Shown here piece after piece: positions 56,269 through 60,260 of a stretch of 60,260 nucleotides of DNA (the first letter of the stretch is position 1; each line of letters opens with the position of its first letter). The position numbers and the translations under genes were made by a program. This stretch comes from Psychrobacter vallis (GTDB lineage: Bacteria > Pseudomonadota > Gammaproteobacteria > Pseudomonadales > Moraxellaceae). The stretch lies in the NCBI RefSeq assembly GCF_904846715.1, contig NZ_CAJHBU010000019.1:1-60260 (forward strand). The letters run 5' to 3'. Under the pieces are notes generated by a model, which was given only the letters and a program-made list of their open reading frames with translations, was not told where the DNA came from and searched no databases.

Positions 56269-56537
56269 ACTAACGACAGACATTACAGAGCCTCGCTTGA
56301 TTTGTCCCCTCAAAATGAGATAATAATGAACAATCTTCCTATATTTGTTCAATCAAAACATAGTGAATGTTTACACTTATAACTTTACATATTGTATACG
56401 CATTTTATAGCTGCCAAAAATAGACATTTTTAGCAGTTGTATTGGTTTATAACTGACACTTTAAGAGTCATCAATTCAAAGTGTGTACATATCAGATAGG
56501 GTTATAATCAACTCATAATAGCTAAGAGGAGTCGGCT

Positions 56538-59090
56538 ATGGTAAAAATTCGTGAAGGATTACCGCTAGTGGATGGACAGACCACGCAAGCCGATAGTGCA
56601 GCACTTGCGGCGCAACTAGTAGCGAGCCAACGCTCTCATCAGTCTGCCAACAGCTATGCCCAAATCCCACTCGATATCAAATACCAGCTGTCCACCCACA
56701 AGCTACACACCACTTTTGATCGCTCAGCGTTGCATGCTTTTCACAGTCATGACCCAAAGCTTGAGAACGAATATTCTGACAACCCGCTTCTAGACGAAAA
56801 CCATACTCTCTCTCAAAACGAGCTTGAAGAAGTTGATTTAGATCAAGTGAATATTGATATTCCCACTTGGTTAGACAATGTAGCCAAGCGTATCGGGCAA
56901 GACTCCGTACCTGACCTATGTACTGCTTGTGAATTTATTCGTAGTCATATGAATACCAGCGAGTCTGAGCGTTCAGGCGCTTATGTGACTGGTATTGGCA
57001 TGACTGATATCTTAACCTATCTTTATCAAGATGAAGATGCTCTTGTCGCGGCAATGTTATATCGCAGCGCGCGCAAGTCAATCATAAGCCTCGCCGAGAT
57101 AGAAAAAAACTTCAGTACAGAAATCTCGACCCTTGTCAAAGACACGTTGGCCATGGGTAAGCTGTCTGAGATTATTGAAAGTAACAAGCGACTAGAAGAT
57201 CATTTCGTCAATAATCAACGTGACCAGCTATCCAATATTTATAGCATGCTCATCTCTGTCACCAATGATGTCCGCGTGGTGCTTATTAAACTTGCTGAGC
57301 GCACCTTTGCCATGCGCGAACTGACCTTCTCAAATCAAGAACGTCGAACTCGTGTCGCACGTGAGGTCATGACTATTTATGCTCCATTGGCTCACCGACT
57401 CGGTATCGCTCAACTGAAGTGGGAACTAGAAGACTTGGCGTTTCGTTATCTAGCGCCTGAGCGCTACAAAGAGATTGCCAAACTGCTATCTGAAAAACGC
57501 AGCGAACGTGAGTCTTATATTCAGCGTGTGCAAGACAAGCTCAATGAAGCACTGTCAGCAGCTGGTATCGAAGCTGAACTTTCTGGACGCGTCAAGCATA
57601 TCTATTCTATCTACCGAAAAATGAAACTCAAAGGCTTATCCTTCGATCAGCTTTATGATATTCGTGCGCTGCGGGTCTTGGTCACCAACCCTTCAGATTG
57701 TTATCATGTGCTAGGATTGGTACACGGTTTGTGGCGTTATATTCCTGAGCAATTTGATGATTATCTCACCAACCCTAAGTCCAATGGTTACCGCTCACTA
57801 CATACGGCGGTGATTGCTGAGAACAAATCGCTTGAAGTACAGATTCGTACTCATGAAATGCACTTTGAGGCCGAGCTTGGCATGTGCGCGCATGTCAATT
57901 ATAAAGAGGGTCTGAAAAACAAAAAAGACAACTACCTTAATCAAAGAATCAGTTCTCTACGTCAGCTGTTGTCTATTAATAATGAAACACGCAATCAGCC
58001 GCGCTCCTCTTTATTGACAGGCGAAGACATAGATGAGATGGGCTTTGATGAAGAAGAACAACTCGTTGATTTTGATGAGCTCGAACGCATTTATATCTTT
58101 AGTCGTGATGGTGATATTACCGAACTGCCAAAAGGCGCGACCGTCCTTGATTTTGCTTACTATGTACACACACAAGTGGGTAACCGTGCGCAGGCTGCTC
58201 GAGTCAATCAACGCTACGTGCCATTGACTTATCAGCTCAAAACGGGTGAACAGGTCGAAATTATCACCAAGGCCTCACGTGAGCCCAACCGTGATTGGCT
58301 GGTCGCTTCACTTGGTTATATTCATACCAATCGCGCCCGCTCAAAACTGCGGCAATGGTTTAACAAACAAGATCGCGATAAGAACATTGAGATTGGCCGT
58401 CAAATGCTCAGCAAAGAACTTGAGCGTTTATCTGTACATCCAAATAGCATCGATTTAAATGACTATATTCAGCATTTTCACGTCAATACTACCGATGACA
58501 TTATCGTTGGATTGGTGACAGGCGACATTGGCCTAAATCAGCTAACCAGCCATATTTCTCGCCAGTTACATTTAGAGCCCGAAACCGCACCAGAGGATTT
58601 TGTACCGAGCGTAGACACCAGAGATGCAGGCAAGCTTGATGCTTATAAAATTCGTATTGATGGGTTGGATAATATCGAAATCAACTTGGCTGGCTGCTGC
58701 CATCCTGTACACGGTGAGCCGATAGCTGGCTATATTACCCTGTCACGAGGTGTCAGTGTGCACAACCGTGGTTGCCCTGAGTATTCACGCCTGATCGAAC
58801 GCGATCCTGAACGCGCAATAGAAGCGGCTTGGCGGGTTCAATCTGGTCGTTATCAACCAGTTGACATTCACGTAGAGGCCTATGACAGACGTGGGCTATT
58901 GCGTGATTTGACACAGATCATCGACAAAGAAAACGTCAATATTCGTCAAGTCCAAACGCTGAGTAATGACGATAATATTGCCTTCTTGAAATTTCATATT
59001 GAAGTCTCAGGCTTGGCACATTTATCCAAACTGTTGGCCAAACTGGAGCAGCAGCATGGTATCTTACATGCTCGGCGCGCTGTTGCTTAA
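56538..59090 (+). CDS. relA: GTP pyrophosphokinase RelA ((p)ppGpp synthetase)
   Basis: 850 residues against 744 in E. coli. The HD hydrolase domain is degenerate (VAAMLYRSARKS replaces the His-Asp pair), so RelA rather than SpoT. Synthetase: RVKHIYSIYRKMKLKGLSFDQLYDIRALRV and NPKSNGYRSLHTAV. TGS: FSRDGDITELPKGATVLDFAYYVH. Zinc-finger-like NLAGCCHPVHGEPIAGYI and a C-terminal ACT domain follow. The first about 105 residues, up to the VNIDIPTWLDNVAK stretch, are an extension with no counterpart I recognise. AGGAG lies 8 bases before the ATG. Confidence 0.96.
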   Translation: MVKIREGLPLVDGQTTQADSAALAAQLVASQRSHQSANSYAQIPLDIKYQLSTHKLHTTFDRSALHAFHSHDPKLENEYSDNPLLDENHTLSQNELEEVDLDQVNIDIPTWLDNVAKRIGQDSVPDLCTACEFIRSHMNTSESERSGAYVTGIGMTDILTYLYQDEDALVAAMLYRSARKSIISLAEIEKNFSTEISTLVKDTLAMGKLSEIIESNKRLEDHFVNNQRDQLSNIYSMLISVTNDVRVVLIKLAERTFAMRELTFSNQERRTRVAREVMTIYAPLAHRLGIAQLKWELEDLAFRYLAPERYKEIAKLLSEKRSERESYIQRVQDKLNEALSAAGIEAELSGRVKHIYSIYRKMKLKGLSFDQLYDIRALRVLVTNPSDCYHVLGLVHGLWRYIPEQFDDYLTNPKSNGYRSLHTAVIAENKSLEVQIRTHEMHFEAELGMCAHVNYKEGLKNKKDNYLNQRISSLRQLLSINNETRNQPRSSLLTGEDIDEMGFDEEEQLVDFDELERIYIFSRDGDITELPKGATVLDFAYYVHTQVGNRAQAARVNQRYVPLTYQLKTGEQVEIITKASREPNRDWLVASLGYIHTNRARSKLRQWFNKQDRDKNIEIGRQMLSKELERLSVHPNSIDLNDYIQHFHVNTTDDIIVGLVTGDIGLNQLTSHISRQLHLEPETAPEDFVPSVDTRDAGKLDAYKIRIDGLDNIEINLAGCCHPVHGEPIAGYITLSRGVSVHNRGCPEYSRLIERDPERAIEAAWRVQSGRYQPVDIHVEAYDRRGLLRDLTQIIDKENVNIRQVQTLSNDDNIAFLKFHIEVSGLAHLSKLLAKLEQQHGILHARRAVA

Positions 59091-59145
59091 TGTAAAAATA
59101 AGCTTATACACCTTCCTTTAATCAAAGAGTTACCCTAAAAACACT

Positions 59146-60114
59146 ATGCCCGAACTGCCCGAAGTAGAAACAACTAAGACCAGCCTCTCACCATTATTGG
59201 GGCAACAAGTCGTTGATCTAAAAGTATTTCAGCCGAAGCTACGCTGGTCGATGCCCGATGACTTAGATAAACTAGTCAATCACACATTAGCTAGCGTCGA
59301 ACGTCGAGCGAAATATTTAATACTAAATTTTTTGCCAGTAGCGCCTAATAATGTAGATACTGCTAACCAAGCTGACACATTGGTGTCACGTCAGCTACTA
59401 ATTCATCTCGGGATGTCAGGTAGCTTACAGCAGCACAGTTACGGTACTGAGAAACGCAAACATGATCATTTAGTGATCGTTTTTAACGATGCAGATAATA
59501 CAAAATACCAGTTACACTATCATGACCCAAGACGTTTTGGCTCAGTTTTATGGTATCAGGATTATAGTGCCAAGCTATTAGATCATCTCGGTCCTGAGCC
59601 ACTGTCAGATCAATTTACTGCTGACTATTTGTACCATTTGATCCAGCGTACAAACCTAGCGGATAAACACAAATCTAATAAAAGTACTATCGATAAAGTA
59701 GGCAATAAAGCCAAATCACCTAGATCTCCTAAATCACAACAGCCTATCACCCGCCCTATCAAATCAATCATTATGGAACAACAGGTTGTGGTTGGCGTTG
59801 GCAATATCTATGCAACGGAAAGTTTATATCTGTCAGGCATACATCCTGCTACCCCTGCTCACCAACTGTCCTATGAACAGATTGCTATTTTGGTTGGTCA
59901 TATCAAAGTTATCTTACAAAAAGCAATAGAGCTTGGTGGGTCGACATTACGAGACTTCACAGTGGCCAGTGGCCAAACTGGTTACTTCCAACATACGTTA
60001 AACGTTTACGGTAGGCAGGGTGAAGCATGTATACATTGTGAAACAACGCTCGAAAATATCAAACTTAATGGCCGAGCCAGCGTTTACTGTCCACATTGCC
60101 AGCCTATTACCTAA
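59146..60114 (+). CDS. mutM: Formamidopyrimidine-DNA glycosylase (Fpg)
   Basis: 322 residues, longer than E. coli MutM (269). Removes 8-oxoguanine. N-terminal MPELPEVET gives catalytic Pro2 and Glu3; HDPRRFGSVLW and VVVGVGNIYATESLY carry the DNA-contacting residues; the C-terminal zinc finger is CIHCETTLENIKLNGRASVYCPHC in two CxxC pairs. A Lys/Ser-rich insertion of about 30 residues (near 183-205, KSNKSTIDKVGNKAKSPRSP) lies in the interdomain linker and accounts for much of the extra length, with a smaller one near residue 65-80. Follows relA at 55 bases. Confidence 0.96.
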   Translation: MPELPEVETTKTSLSPLLGQQVVDLKVFQPKLRWSMPDDLDKLVNHTLASVERRAKYLILNFLPVAPNNVDTANQADTLVSRQLLIHLGMSGSLQQHSYGTEKRKHDHLVIVFNDADNTKYQLHYHDPRRFGSVLWYQDYSAKLLDHLGPEPLSDQFTADYLYHLIQRTNLADKHKSNKSTIDKVGNKAKSPRSPKSQQPITRPIKSIIMEQQVVVGVGNIYATESLYLSGIHPATPAHQLSYEQIAILVGHIKVILQKAIELGGSTLRDFTVASGQTGYFQHTLNVYGRQGEACIHCETTLENIKLNGRASVYCPHCQPIT

Positions 60115-60155
60115 AAATCTTCTTATAGGCAATTTAAAATAAAATCGAAACATTA

Positions 60156-60260
60156 GGGTGTGTCATAGTCAGCTATCTTATATTTTGGGGCTGTAGTAGA
60201 TAAGCACCATGCTAGACTACTAAAATGAAGATAACCCGTTGTAAATTAAGTAAAAAAGAG
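60156..60260 (+). mobile_element. Left part of an IS1595-type insertion sequence (runs off the window)
   Basis: GGGTGTGTCATAGTCAGCTATC at 60156 looks like a terminal inverted repeat, and the transposase start follows about 70 bases later. Only the left end is in the window, so the right end, target duplication and intactness cannot be judged. Confidence 0.55.
60225..60260 (+). CDS. IS1595-family transposase, N-terminal fragment
   Basis: Twelve codons, MKITRCKLSKKE, match the beginning of Moraxellaceae IS1595-family transposases as I remember them (MKIT-C-L-K...). The fragment is too short for a firm call. Confidence 0.55.
   Translation, partial: MKITRCKLSKKE

Overview
The window looks like chromosomal DNA from a Psychrobacter-type gammaproteobacterium (Moraxellaceae). 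I base this on protein character (polA, metX, barA/gacS, cysM-rlmD-relA, hflX, the BPSS1780-type membrane protein), an AT-rich base composition, and a tRNA-tuf arrangement shared with other gammaproteobacteria. Species is not determinable from the sequence alone. There is no rRNA, CRISPR array or prophage.

Layout. 1-1474 (minus): tRNA-Thr(UGU), Tyr, Gly, Thr(GGU), then a small DUF6122-type membrane gene, then the start of tuf. 1753-6857 (minus): an FHA protein, an RsiV/DUF3298-like exported protein, a 284-bp MITE-like element with 17-bp perfect terminal repeats, prfC, and an unrecognised lipoprotein. 7153-12195 (plus): ohr, polA, a candidate small RNA with a perfect terminator just after polA, a membrane protein with an uncertain start, and a very acidic small protein. 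12294-14322 (minus): a BPSS1780-type membrane protein and hemH. 14669-19002 (plus): metX-metW, a Sel1-repeat protein, trhO. serA (minus) diverges from a D-2-hydroxyglutarate dehydrogenase-like gene at 20332-20709. A membrane-anchored BLUF photoreceptor (minus) diverges from a GNAT-nitrilase fusion, followed by a thioredoxin-like protein and ileS-lspA.

29853-38355: a cold-shock/DUF1294 protein, a small lipoprotein, fkpB, tas, a PlsC-type acyltransferase, hflX, an LrgA/LrgB pair and a lytic transglycosylase. 38535-40599 (minus): rpsB-tsf. 41232-45720 (minus): a five-gene signalling operon encoding a solute-binding lipoprotein, a membrane CheA-like HPt/HATPase kinase without a CheW-like domain, a single-domain CheY and two CheX phosphatase homologues. 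This is the best candidate here for an undescribed system. 45983-52123 (minus): a Bcr/CflA exporter, a crotonase and the BarA/GacS hybrid kinase. 52576-60114 (plus): cysM, a PolB-type exonuclease, rlmD, relA and mutM, an order I recall in part from Pseudomonas. The window ends inside an IS1595-type insertion sequence.

At least six intergenic regions carry copies of one imperfect palindromic repeat family with a shared core (CTTGCTGTGCCT...CGCAGACAGA). Intrinsic terminators are abundant, and many are bidirectional between convergent genes.
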